Positions 53,987 through 62,739 of a DNA stretch of 64,000 nucleotides are shown here, one piece after another. The notes under the pieces were generated by a model. The model ran no database searches. It had not been told where the DNA came from and saw only the letters and a program-made list of their open reading frames with translations. Within the stretch, counting starts at the first letter, position 1, and every line of letters starts with the position of its first letter. Origin of the DNA: WM-3-3 sp041660045. GTDB taxonomy: Bacteria > Pseudomonadota > Gammaproteobacteria > Methylococcales > Methylomonadaceae. The DNA lies in NCBI GenBank assembly GCA_041660045.1, contig JBAZXA010000012.1, positions 1 to 64,000 on the forward strand, in the 5' to 3' direction. The translations under genes and the position numbers were made by a program.

Positions 53987-55836
53987 TTAGCCACGACACC
54001 CCGGTCTGTGGTTTTAATATGGGTCTCCACAAACGAGTTAATAGAGACATAGCGGGCAAAAAACTGTTCCAATACCGTCCCCATTAAAAAATAGCCGCCG
54101 CCTTCAAAAGCGGCTTCATCCAGCAGCACGCTGATTTCTAAGCCCCTGCCAAAAACCATGGGGCCTTTGGCATCAATACGCCGGACAATATTTTTAGCAC
54201 TGATAGACACCACACCGTCAATTTGCTTTTTTATCGCCGGTTCCCGTTGCTCAGCATACAAACTTAATAGCTCACGTAAGGCAGCTGCACCCTCATTAGC
54301 CTGGCTGTCCAATAATGACAAATAATTGAGTGACAAATGATTGATCAATTTCCAAACCGTTTCGCCTTCATAAGCTGCGGGTAAAGGTCGGGTAGGGCCT
54401 GCAACACAACGTATGGCTTTAACGGGCGCACTTATTTGCAAGCTAAAATCAGTGTTGCCGATGCCAACCGGCATGGTCAATGGCAAATCCCGGTTAGTAC
54501 ACCAGGTCTCCACACCCAATTGCACCAAATCTTTGGCAAATGGCGCTTGTGCCGCATCGACCAAGGCGATGAAAATTTCACTGCCGATATAACTGGAACG
54601 TACACCTTCCCGACGTTGCTTGCTAGAAAGCATGCGTTTATGCCGTCTTAAGGTATAAAAAGCTAGTTCTTGGCCATTTTGGTAAGCGTTTTTTGAGCCA
54701 TAAAACGGTAAAAAGCGTTGTTCGTAACTTTGCCCTTCGGGGTAACCCATTACGTTATTGAGGCTATAGACTTCAAAGTCGCAAGGCCTACTGCGGTCAA
54801 CTACTAAATGATATTCTGCCTGACGATGGTCTATCCTGATCCGGTCAGCCCGTTTGGGAAATAAATTGATCGCCGGCGAGCAAAACAATGCCATATTAGA
54901 CTTATCCAAACTGTCTGTGAGTTGGGCATCAGCGCGATTTAACAAAATAAAAAGTTCTAGCTCGGTGCTGTCACAGTCCGCTGTCAACGCTTTTAAATTG
55001 TTTAACTCCACAAACAGATAACGTTCCGGAAAGGCAAAGTATTCTTGCAAAATGCGGTAGCCATCAAAAGAACGCAAGTCATGCTGTAATAAGGCTTCTT
55101 CGTAATCAAAGCCCATGGCCCTAAACATTTTACCGGCACCAAATTGTATAATGCTGTGCCCGTCCTTATTAAACTTAACCGCCAAAGCCGTGGCATTGGC
55201 TAAAATTTGTTCGTACAATCGATATGGCGTACCACCTGTGCCTCGTAAAAACACGGGTAATTTATCTAGGGCTATGGCCTTAAAACCGACTCCGGCAGTA
55301 CTGCGTAACACCACACGTAAAGCAGCGCTAGTCTTTGCCAAATATTGGTTTGAAGTAATGCCGGCATTGGCGACAGCCACCCTTGTCGGCAAATAGTCCA
55401 GCCGTGTAATTTCGATAGGTAATAACTGAAGGTTTTGGCCAGTGCGGTATTCACACGGAGTTTGTTCAGTTTTGGCTACTTGGCTGCGTAAACTGCTACC
55501 TTTGGGTATAACTATACCTTTGGCCAAGTTCTCATCAGTCAAATCAGGTTTAAACTCAACAACCGTCATAGATGGCGTATTTGCTAAACAATGCGGGTAA
55601 ACAATTTGTAACAATTGTTGGGTAAAGTTAGGAAACTCCGCATCCACTTTCAATTGCACCCGCGCGGCCATAAAGGCAAAGCCTTCAAACAAGCGTTCCA
55701 CGTAGGGGTCTGAGCACTCAAACGTATCCAAACCTAAGCGGCTGGCGATTTTAGGAAATTCAGCAGCAAATTCAGCGCCGATTTCGCGGACATGTTGCAG
55801 TTCCCGGTTGTAGTATTTAAGCAGTTTTGGGTCCAT
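53950..55836 (-). CDS. tssF: T6SS baseplate protein TssF
   Basis: This 628-residue protein opens with the family start LLKYYNRELQHVREIGAEFAAEFPKIASRLGL, then CSDPYVERLFEGFAFMAARVQLKVDAEFPNFTQQLLQIVYPH, and continues with FVELNNL and a VDRSRP...EVYSLNNV segment. It starts 3 nt after the tssE stop and overlaps tssG, so the three are coupled. Confidence 0.96.
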   Translation of the reverse strand: MDPKLLKYYNRELQHVREIGAEFAAEFPKIASRLGLDTFECSDPYVERLFEGFAFMAARVQLKVDAEFPNFTQQLLQIVYPHCLANTPSMTVVEFKPDLTDENLAKGIVIPKGSSLRSQVAKTEQTPCEYRTGQNLQLLPIEITRLDYLPTRVAVANAGITSNQYLAKTSAALRVVLRSTAGVGFKAIALDKLPVFLRGTGGTPYRLYEQILANATALAVKFNKDGHSIIQFGAGKMFRAMGFDYEEALLQHDLRSFDGYRILQEYFAFPERYLFVELNNLKALTADCDSTELELFILLNRADAQLTDSLDKSNMALFCSPAINLFPKRADRIRIDHRQAEYHLVVDRSRPCDFEVYSLNNVMGYPEGQSYEQRFLPFYGSKNAYQNGQELAFYTLRRHKRMLSSKQRREGVRSSYIGSEIFIALVDAAQAPFAKDLVQLGVETWCTNRDLPLTMPVGIGNTDFSLQISAPVKAIRCVAGPTRPLPAAYEGETVWKLINHLSLNYLSLLDSQANEGAAALRELLSLYAEQREPAIKKQIDGVVSISAKNIVRRIDAKGPMVFGRGLEISVLLDEAAFEGGGYFLMGTVLEQFFARYVSINSFVETHIKTTDRGVVAKWPVRMGCRHTI

Positions 55837-55839
55837 GGG

Positions 55840-56343
55840 TTAAGCGTCCAAATCTTTTACTGTAATTGCGCCAGTTTCCAAATCAATATCACTGCGTATA
55901 TATAAGTGTATGGGCAGTGGCTGTGCCCATAAATCGCCTTCTATTTTAAAAGAGAGGGCTTTTTGGTTCATTTGCCCTTCAGCAAGAACTAACACGACCT
56001 TTAAGCTATTGGCAAATATCCTAGGTTCAAAATCGCTGATCGCTAGTTTTAGTTTTTTCTCTATTTTTGGGATTTCAGCACTGCTTAAGTGAGTGCCAGC
56101 CAATGCCTGTACACCATAATTAAGCACTGAGCGGGCTGCATAAGGTACATTGGATAAATCTTCCAAGGCTTCTAAGGCGGTAGTATTCAACAGCCAGCTT
56201 AAATCACGCAGCACACTTTGCTTTAACTGTTTGGAAGATAATACCCGTTGTTCCCGGCTTTCCTGCCTTTGCTCCGGCGCATTATCGGTTAAACGGTCTA
56301 GCAAAGAGGGCTGTAGCCGTTCGGTATGCAACAGCTCAGCCAT
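55840..56343 (-). CDS. tssE: T6SS baseplate protein TssE (gp25-like)
   Basis: This 167-residue protein has the gp25-like segment SVLRDLSWLLNTTALEALEDLSNVPYAARSVLNYGVQALAG, then IEKKLKLAISDFEPRI and the C-terminal strands LSFKIEGDLWAQPLPIHLYIRSDIDLETG. Its ATG shares a base with the stop of the shortened tagJ (TAATG), a coupling arrangement. Confidence 0.95.
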   Translation of the reverse strand: MAELLHTERLQPSLLDRLTDNAPEQRQESREQRVLSSKQLKQSVLRDLSWLLNTTALEALEDLSNVPYAARSVLNYGVQALAGTHLSSAEIPKIEKKLKLAISDFEPRIFANSLKVVLVLAEGQMNQKALSFKIEGDLWAQPLPIHLYIRSDIDLETGAITVKDLDA

Positions 56344-56696
56344 TAGCTAGCCTCCATGCGAAGCACTCCGGCTTGCCCTGGCTTAGCCTGCTTATCCAAG
56401 CTTAAGGCCTGGATTAACAAAGCTAGCCAGGCTGGTAGCCCGCCTAAACTCAGCGGGCTTTGCTCGCCAGCGAAAACTTGCTCATCGGTTTGCACCCTCA
56501 GCAAGCTAGCTGTATCCAATTCCAGGATGGCCGTTAATTGATTTAATGCCTTAAGCCAATTTCCCAGGATACAATGCAATTGAAACATGGCTATGCGTAA
56601 TTTGGCACCAGTAGGCTGTTGCCAAATTAGCTGTTGGCTTTGTTGCATTGTGGCATGCATGTCCCCATCGGCAATAAGCTGAGATAACACTTGCAT
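56343..56696 (-). CDS. tagJ: TagJ/ImpE-like protein, N-terminal half only
   Basis: This short protein of about 117 residues matches the N-terminal helical repeat part of TagJ (ImpE/SciE): VLSQLIADGDMHATMQQSQQLIWQQPTGAKLRIAMFQLHCILGNWLKALNQLTAILELD, and LGGLPAWLALLIQALSLD. Complete TagJ proteins are about 260-280 residues, with a C-terminal domain; here the frame ends after RMEAS. I start at the ATG at 56696; a GTG at 56729 adds 11 residues. The N-terminal half carries the ClpV/sheath-binding role in some systems. Whether the shortened form is functional or a remnant kept for coupling to tssE is open. Confidence 0.75.
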   Translation of the reverse strand: MQVLSQLIADGDMHATMQQSQQLIWQQPTGAKLRIAMFQLHCILGNWLKALNQLTAILELDTASLLRVQTDEQVFAGEQSPLSLGGLPAWLALLIQALSLDKQAKPGQAGVLRMEAS

Positions 56697-56797
56697 AACT
56701 CCTGTTCCCTTGGTAATTAAGATCAGCACAAAAGCCGTTTTTAACTTAGTGCCTTTATCCTAAGCTGACGGCTTATTGGTCGCCGTCCAACCCGTGT

Positions 56798-57283
56798 TTA
56801 AGCGGCTGCTTTATTTTGTTTTAAATCCCAGCCTTTTAATTCACCTTGCACCGGTGCACTACCCTCACCAAAAGTACTGTACTTCATTTTAAATGTATTA
56901 AAGTTAATTGTGATCGATTCTGATGGCCGGTCCCCACTACTGCCCACAGTAAAACCACTGACGATGGCCTCACCTAATTCAATTTCCAGATACACTTGGT
57001 TATCGACATCGGCACCGCCGGTTTGGATCCAATGCAAGGTCGCCTTGCCTAAGCTTTTGCCACAGATGGCTTGCATCATTAAGTCTACCGAGGCAACATC
57101 CATACTTTTAGTCAAAACAATTTCAGAAAAAGAGGGGTTACTGGTATCCCGGTCTTTACCTACGCCACTGGTGCTGATACTCCGGCCTACACCAAATTGA
57201 AAAGTGGCAATAGTAATCCATTTATCATGGCCTGTAACTGTGCTGTCACCATTAATAGTGGTATCAAATTTCAATAAAATCAT
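56798..57283 (-). CDS. hcp: T6SS tube protein Hcp (TssD)
   Basis: This 161-residue protein has the Hcp pattern: a Gly-rich early loop (VGRSISTSGVGKDRDTSNPSFSEIVLTKSMDVASVDLMMQAICGKSLGKATLHWIQ), YLEIELGEAIVSGFTVGSSGDRPSESITINFNTFKMKY and a C-terminal GWDLKQN. Hexamers stack into the inner tube. It is set off from tssC by a 121-nt gap holding a terminator-like hairpin, so it may be expressed at a different level. Confidence 0.96.
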   Translation of the reverse strand: MILLKFDTTINGDSTVTGHDKWITIATFQFGVGRSISTSGVGKDRDTSNPSFSEIVLTKSMDVASVDLMMQAICGKSLGKATLHWIQTGGADVDNQVYLEIELGEAIVSGFTVGSSGDRPSESITINFNTFKMKYSTFGEGSAPVQGELKGWDLKQNKAAA

Positions 57284-57308
57284 CTTGTGCTTCCTCGATT
57301 ACTCATTT

Positions 57309-57361
57309 AAAAAATAACAGGTTTTAACACCTGCAGGTTTAGTCGCCCGGCATTACCGGGC
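57309..57361 (-). terminator. Terminator-like hairpins between tssC and hcp
   Basis: Reading leftward from tssC, a perfect 6-bp stem GCCCGG/CCGGGC with a 5-base loop (57345-57361) is followed by a second stem CAGGT/ACCTG (57318-57333) and then TTATTTTTT (57309-57317). This looks like an intrinsic terminator or attenuator inside the operon. It could limit read-through or mark a separate hcp promoter. Confidence 0.5.
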
Positions 57362-57404
57362 TATACAATTTGGCCTATTCATTACTCAGGCTGGCCTAGC
57401 CTGC

Positions 57405-58892
57405 TTAACCCTTTTGCGACGGTAGTTTTGATGTCAGTCTCAAAGAGACGGTCAGCCCTTCCAATTGGTAATGCGGTCTTAGAAAAAATTTCGATTGGTA
57501 ATAACCAGGGTTACCTTCCACTTCTTCAACCACCACCTCAGCACCAGCCAATGGCCGCTTAGCTTTATCAGCTTCCGATGACACCGCAGGATTAGTTAAC
57601 ACATAGCGGCTGATCCAACTGTTAAGCCAACTTTCCATATCCGCGCGTTCCTTAAAAGAACCTACTTTGTCACGCACAATACATTTCAAATAATGCGCAA
57701 ACCGGCAAGTTGCGAACAAATAGGGCAAGCGTGCAGCCAGATTGGCGTTAGCCGTGGCATCCGGATCTTCATATTCAGCTGGTTTTTGTAACGATTGGGC
57801 ACCAATAAAGGCCGCAAAATCGGTATTTTTCTTATGTAATAGCGGCATAAAGCCATTTTTTGCCAATTCTGACTCCCGACGGTCGGTAATGGCTATTTCT
57901 GTGGGGCATTTCATATCCACGCCGCCATCGTCAGTCGGGAAAGCATGTACCGGCAAACCTTCCACCGCACCGCCTGACTCCACACCTCTGATACGTGAGC
58001 ACCAGCCATAGTGTTTGAACGAACGGTTGATATTTACGGCCATGGCATAAGCCGCATTCGACCAGGTATATTTTTGGCTATTGGCACCGGAGGTATCTTC
58101 TTCAAAATCAAACTCCGCCACGGGATCGGTTTTGGCACCATACGGCAAACGGCTTAAAAAACGCGGCATGGCCAAGCCGATATAGCGTGAATCCTCGGCT
58201 TCGCGCAATGAACGCCACGCGGCGTATTCAGGGGTTTGAAAGATTTTTGTCAAATCCCTGGGATTAGCCAGTTCAGCCCAACTGTCCATTTGCATCACCG
58301 AAGGCGCAACCCCAGCAATAAAAGGGGTATGTGATGCTGCGCTAACTTTGGCCATTTCGCCCAATAACTCGACATCTGGCGGGGTATGGTCAAAATAATA
58401 ATCTCCAACTAGGCAGCCAAAGGGTTCGCCACCAAAAGTACCATATTCTTCTTCGTACAATTTCTTAAAAATAGGGCTTTGGTCCCAAGCTGTCCCCTTA
58501 AAGCGTTTTAAGGTTTTGCCTAATTCGTTTTTACTAATATTCAACACCCGAATTTTGAGCATTTCATCGGTTTCGGTGTTATTTACCAAATAATGCAAGC
58601 CACGCCATGCCCCTTCCAACTGCTGAAAATCAGGGTTATGTAGCACATGGTTAAGCTGCTCAGTAATTTTTTGGTCTAAACCTGCAATAATCGCCTGAAT
58701 ACTTTTAATGGCATCGTCTGACACCACTGACACATCTTGTAAAGCCAACTGCGCTAACGTGCTGACCGCCGTGTTAACTTGGCTGGCCGCTTCTGATCCG
58801 GGTTTAAACTCTTTAGATAACAAAGCTGAAAAGTCATCCAACTCAACACTTTGGGCGCTATCCTGAAGATTTTGCTTGTCTAATTCAGCCAT
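57405..58892 (-). CDS. tssC: T6SS sheath protein TssC (VipB)
   Basis: This 495-residue protein has the large-sheath-subunit signature: FQQLEGAWRGLHYLVNNTETDEMLKIRVLNISK, EYGTFGGEPFGCLVGDYYFDH, WRSLREAEDSRYIGLAMPRFLSRLPYG, and the C-terminal KFFLRPHYQLEGLTVSLRL. With TssB it forms the contractile sheath. It lies 3 nt after tssB. Confidence 0.97.
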   Translation of the reverse strand: MAELDKQNLQDSAQSVELDDFSALLSKEFKPGSEAASQVNTAVSTLAQLALQDVSVVSDDAIKSIQAIIAGLDQKITEQLNHVLHNPDFQQLEGAWRGLHYLVNNTETDEMLKIRVLNISKNELGKTLKRFKGTAWDQSPIFKKLYEEEYGTFGGEPFGCLVGDYYFDHTPPDVELLGEMAKVSAASHTPFIAGVAPSVMQMDSWAELANPRDLTKIFQTPEYAAWRSLREAEDSRYIGLAMPRFLSRLPYGAKTDPVAEFDFEEDTSGANSQKYTWSNAAYAMAVNINRSFKHYGWCSRIRGVESGGAVEGLPVHAFPTDDGGVDMKCPTEIAITDRRESELAKNGFMPLLHKKNTDFAAFIGAQSLQKPAEYEDPDATANANLAARLPYLFATCRFAHYLKCIVRDKVGSFKERADMESWLNSWISRYVLTNPAVSSEADKAKRPLAGAEVVVEEVEGNPGYYQSKFFLRPHYQLEGLTVSLRLTSKLPSQKG

Positions 58893-58895
58893 GGC

Positions 58896-59420
58896 TTACT
58901 CTCCCTGATCTTCAGTGTTGCCGGTGTCTGCCGGTTTGGCTTGGGCGACCAATGCCTGCAACAAAGCTGGGTCATTGATTAATTTGGCGATCAATTCCTC
59001 GGCACCGGTTTTACCGTCCATATAAGTCACCAAATTGGCAAGTTGGGTGCGTGCTTCCACTAATTTGTCGAGGCCAGCAACATTTTTGGCGACAGCGCCG
59101 GGTGAAAAATCATCCATGCTTGCAAACGTAATATCGACGCTCAAATTGCCTGCACCCGTTATGGTATTGGCCACTTGAAAAGCCACCCGGGGTTTCATGG
59201 ACTTTAAACGTTCATTAAAATTGTCCACATCGATTTCCAGCAATTTACGTTCGGCTACTGGCGCCAAAGGCTCCGCTGGCTTACCCGACAAATCAGACAA
59301 CACCCCCATGACAAAAGGCAATTGCACCTTTTTTTCTGAGCCGTAAATCTCAACGTCATACTCAATTTGCACTCGCGGTGCCCGGTTACGTTGAATAAAT
59401 TTTTGACTGCTCTCTGCCAT
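58896..59420 (-). CDS. tssB: T6SS sheath protein TssB (VipA)
   Basis: This 174-residue protein has the small-sheath-subunit signature: RAPRVQIEYDVEIYGSEKKVQLPFVMGVLSDLSG, FLEIDVDNFNERLKSMKPRV and TFASMDDFSPGAVAKNV. The N-terminal part inserts into TssC. It lies 39 nt after tssA and 3 nt before tssC. Confidence 0.97.
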   Translation of the reverse strand: MAESSQKFIQRNRAPRVQIEYDVEIYGSEKKVQLPFVMGVLSDLSGKPAEPLAPVAERKLLEIDVDNFNERLKSMKPRVAFQVANTITGAGNLSVDITFASMDDFSPGAVAKNVAGLDKLVEARTQLANLVTYMDGKTGAEELIAKLINDPALLQALVAQAKPADTGNTEDQGE

Positions 59421-59459
59421 ACACTTCTCCTAATGAGTCATTAGTAATTTAAAATAGGT

Positions 59460-60494
59460 TTATTTAGAATCCGCTTCAGGACCTTTTATAGAATTAATTT
59501 GAGCCACAGCTTCCGGTGCCAAATTTTGCATAATCTCCATAAAATCCGCGGTGACCAATTTTCGTGCCCGATTTAACAATAGCGGCACCGGGCTAGATGG
59601 TTCATACTCTTGGTAATAATTGCATATCAGATCTATCGCCTTGATAACCTCAGTTCTTGTACCTAATTTGCTTAGCCCAAGTTGCGGTTTTTCCTCTGTT
59701 TTTACTGCCTGCGTAAGATCTTGCGTGATGCTAACAGCTTCTGCTTCACCTCTGACAACTAATTTTTCTCCGGCCAATTGTTCAAGCCCCAAACGTATCT
59801 CTTTCATTAGTAACTTTATCGGGTCAAGATTGACACTGTGCCCTAACTCTCCTGAATATTCAGCTACGGTATTTTCAATTTGCTGTAATGCCACTTCTGA
59901 TTCTTGTATAGCTTGGTAAACCATTAATAACTCTGTTTGCTCAGCATCATTAAAAACGGCTTTGATAAAACTAATATCTTGTTTAGCCATATCAGCCGGT
60001 AAGGCTAATTTTTCCGTAGCATATAATATATTTTTATAGCTAATGACACCTACCGTTAGTGACGTGGTTAATGGGCAAACCATAATGGCATTTAATATTA
60101 ATTCTTGGCTACACAGTTCTTCTAATATATTAATACGCTGTGTTATATCGCCGTCATCTGGATCGGGTAATGGATGTATTGTCAGCCAATATTTATTTAA
60201 GGATTTATTGAGTAAAACTAAGCCATCCCGCAATCCTAAAAAACCAGCTATATTAATATGTGTCCTTATTAAATATAATATAACTTGCAAATCCTTAGAT
60301 TGATTTAATAAACTAACGATAGGGTTATTAATTTCTTGCCAATTGGGCGGTTCGGATTTTTGGCCGGAAAACTGATTTTCTGGCGTACCTTTTATGGCGA
60401 CATCAAGCGCTAAGCGTTCCGCGTGATATTCCATATTAGGCCCACAGGGTAGCTGTTGGCTTATCTCGCTAAGTAGTTGTTCTAAATCCAACAT
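59460..60494 (-). CDS. tssA: T6SS cap protein TssA (ImpA domain)
   Basis: This 344-residue protein has the ImpA-N domain: LSEISQQLPCGPNMEY, NWQEINNPIVSLLNQSKDLQVILYLIRTHINIAGFLGLRDGLVLLNK and WLTIHPLPDPDDGD. A short C-terminal VIKAIDLICNYYQEYEPSSPVPLLLNRARKLV segment follows, which is the TssA C-terminal block. It is the first gene of the leftward type VI operon, which starts from the intergenic region to its right. Confidence 0.95.
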   Translation of the reverse strand: MLDLEQLLSEISQQLPCGPNMEYHAERLALDVAIKGTPENQFSGQKSEPPNWQEINNPIVSLLNQSKDLQVILYLIRTHINIAGFLGLRDGLVLLNKSLNKYWLTIHPLPDPDDGDITQRINILEELCSQELILNAIMVCPLTTSLTVGVISYKNILYATEKLALPADMAKQDISFIKAVFNDAEQTELLMVYQAIQESEVALQQIENTVAEYSGELGHSVNLDPIKLLMKEIRLGLEQLAGEKLVVRGEAEAVSITQDLTQAVKTEEKPQLGLSKLGTRTEVIKAIDLICNYYQEYEPSSPVPLLLNRARKLVTADFMEIMQNLAPEAVAQINSIKGPEADSK

Positions 60495-60806
60495 AATGCC
60501 CTCTTGTTTCTAGTTGTAAACAGTTTAACCATTCCCGCGTTAAACGTAAGTTACTTATTACCTATGATAATAGTTAAAAATTACCATTTACCTCCTGTAA
60601 AAAATCAATTAATGAAAAAACTAGCAGCATAATTTATTTAACCACTCAGTTATTTACTAGCCTAGTATTTCTAATTAAAATAAAACCTCGGCTATAAATT
60701 TGGCTATTGAATAATTAATCTATATTATTCAATTGAATTATAGTAAAAACTTCTAATTTAAACGTTAATAAAAATAAAACTAATATAAAACACTAACTAA
60801 CGCCTA
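60495..60806. promoter_or_regulatory. Divergent region between tssA and the FHA-transglycosylase gene
   Basis: This AT-rich stretch of 312 bp must hold the promoter of the type VI operon (leftward) and that of the FHA protein gene (rightward). I saw no clear sigma-54 element or operator. Confidence 0.5.
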
Positions 60807-62477
60807 ATGTCCGATGACAAAACCCTATTATTAAAAACCATACCACCGGCTAATAACGATGCTGATCAAACCCTGTACTTGCCTTTTGAGGCCGTCAGTG
60901 TAGGTTTATGTCAAGGCGACGGCGAAATTACCGCGAGCTATATTTTTTCTGAGGATTTTTCCGCCGGGCGGGCTCCTGACAACCCTATCACCATTAATAA
61001 CGCCGCTATCAGCCGGCACCATCTACAGGTAAAAAAGCAATCAGACGGCTGGTGGCTTTATGATACCGCCAGCGCCAATGGCCTGTTTATTGAGGGTGAG
61101 CGCGTGCTCATAAAGCAAAAATTAGTCTTCCCAGTCAGCGTTTTTTTTGGCCATTCAGATCTGCATTTAAACATTGCCCTTGTCAAGCAAACCGCTGCCC
61201 CCGTTTTAAACCCAGATGCCACTGTACTGCTACCTCCGTCTGAACCACGGCTAGGGCAAGCGCACATTAAACGAAAACCATTAACCGAAGCGGAAGCAAA
61301 AGCGCGCTTTTTAGCGGATAACGAAGCGCATGATGCTGGCGACTACACCAAGATGCTGCGCAAAATCATTCATCAAGACCGCGCCATCAGAAAAAAAAGC
61401 CATCACAAAATCATAGCCCTATTAACGCTATTTTTTTGTTTGGCTATCGCTTTGGCGATTTATCAGCACATTGCCCTAAACAATACCCAAACATTGGCAA
61501 TTGACCTGTTTTATGACATGAAAGCCTTAGAAGTCAGCATTGCCCAAACGGATGTTAAGCTTGAAGATAGCGCTAAAGCACTAGAGATAGTGCTGAATAC
61601 TATTAATGAAGAAAAATTGCACATCGCCCAGGCACAAATTCAGGCTGAACGTGAAAAAATTCTCGCCGAAAGGCAGCGCATGTCACAAGAACGAAAACGG
61701 CTGGCCGCTATGAAAGAAAAGTATCAACAATATTTAGCCGAAGCACGCGCTTTAAAATTCCGCTTTCCAAGCACGGCCGCTTACGAGGATGACTTAATTT
61801 TAAAAGTTGCCCGGGAACTGGGTGAAAGTGAACTGGAATTACCTGATGATTTTTTACAGGAAGTAAAAAAATATATCCAGTATTGGCAAGCCTCGCCGCG
61901 TATACCACAAACCCTAAACAACATTAGGCAAAACCAGCATTTATCCTTGGTGTTGAGCGCATTAGGTAATGCCGGCTTACCGCCTTATTTTATGTATTTA
62001 CCATTACAGGAAAGTGGTTACGATGACCTTGCCATTGGCCCTAAAACCCGATTTGGTATCGCTAAAGGTGCCTGGCAATTACTGCCTGCGACGGCACAAC
62101 AATATGGCTTAGCAACAGGGCCATTAACCGAAACCAGTGAATATGATAGTCAAGACCAGCGTTTTGACTTTGCTTTAGCGACCACAGCCGCCACCCGCTA
62201 TTTAAAGTATATTTACAGTACTGAAGCCCAAGCCTCCGGCCTATTGGTTATGTCCAGTTATAATTACGGCGATACGCGGGTAAAAAACCTCATCAAACAA
62301 ATGCCTGATAACCCAAGGGAAAAGAATTTTTGGAAATTCATACAGCGTTATGAACTACCTAAACAAACCCACGATTATGTATTTTACATTTTCGCTGCCG
62401 CCGTTATCGGCGAAGATCCAGAACATTTTGGCTTTAACTTTTTACCGCCATTGTTTCGGCTAAGCCAACAACCTTAG
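60807..62477 (+). CDS. FHA-TM-coiled-coil-lytic transglycosylase protein
   Basis: This 556-residue protein has four parts. An FHA domain spans about 52-125 (FSAGRAPDNPITINNAAISRHHLQVKKQ, ASANGLFIEG). A charged linker follows, then one span at 202-222 (IIALLTLFFCLAIALAIYQHI). A coiled coil covers 225-320 (EEKLHIAQAQIQAEREKILAERQRM). The periplasmic end is a lytic transglycosylase (SLT) domain at 370-540 with the catalytic Glu in LPLQESGYDD (E402), GAWQLLPATAQQYGL and SYNYGDTRVKN. The FHA end would face the cytoplasm and the enzyme the peptidoglycan. It is divergent from tssA, so a role in opening the cell wall for the secretion complex under phospho-Thr control is attractive but inferred. Confidence 0.88.
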   Translation: MSDDKTLLLKTIPPANNDADQTLYLPFEAVSVGLCQGDGEITASYIFSEDFSAGRAPDNPITINNAAISRHHLQVKKQSDGWWLYDTASANGLFIEGERVLIKQKLVFPVSVFFGHSDLHLNIALVKQTAAPVLNPDATVLLPPSEPRLGQAHIKRKPLTEAEAKARFLADNEAHDAGDYTKMLRKIIHQDRAIRKKSHHKIIALLTLFFCLAIALAIYQHIALNNTQTLAIDLFYDMKALEVSIAQTDVKLEDSAKALEIVLNTINEEKLHIAQAQIQAEREKILAERQRMSQERKRLAAMKEKYQQYLAEARALKFRFPSTAAYEDDLILKVARELGESELELPDDFLQEVKKYIQYWQASPRIPQTLNNIRQNQHLSLVLSALGNAGLPPYFMYLPLQESGYDDLAIGPKTRFGIAKGAWQLLPATAQQYGLATGPLTETSEYDSQDQRFDFALATTAATRYLKYIYSTEAQASGLLVMSSYNYGDTRVKNLIKQMPDNPREKNFWKFIQRYELPKQTHDYVFYIFAAAVIGEDPEHFGFNFLPPLFRLSQQP

Positions 62478-62739
62478 TGCAAAACCTTAATAGGTTAAGC
62501 TGATTTAAGCTTTACCCTTAGCCAATACCAAAAGAAACCATAACGCCTCCTTTAAATGTGGCATTATCCAATGCTAGGTTAAAGTGTTTGCATATGCAGA
62601 TCAGGGCAATAGGAGCTGGAAGAAGACCGAACGGGTAACTAACGCCCCAAGCATAGCCCTCAGTAAAGACTTAAAAATACCCTAGCCGAATTCAATTTGA
62701 CCTACTATTATTAAAGACTAACCGTGTCCGGGGAAATTT

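Noticed and set aside
62555..62580. Sigma-54-like element upstream of the hydrogenase (TGGCA then ATGC)
   Set aside because: The spacing between the GG and GC elements is 11 rather than the required 10 bases, and the right half is weak.
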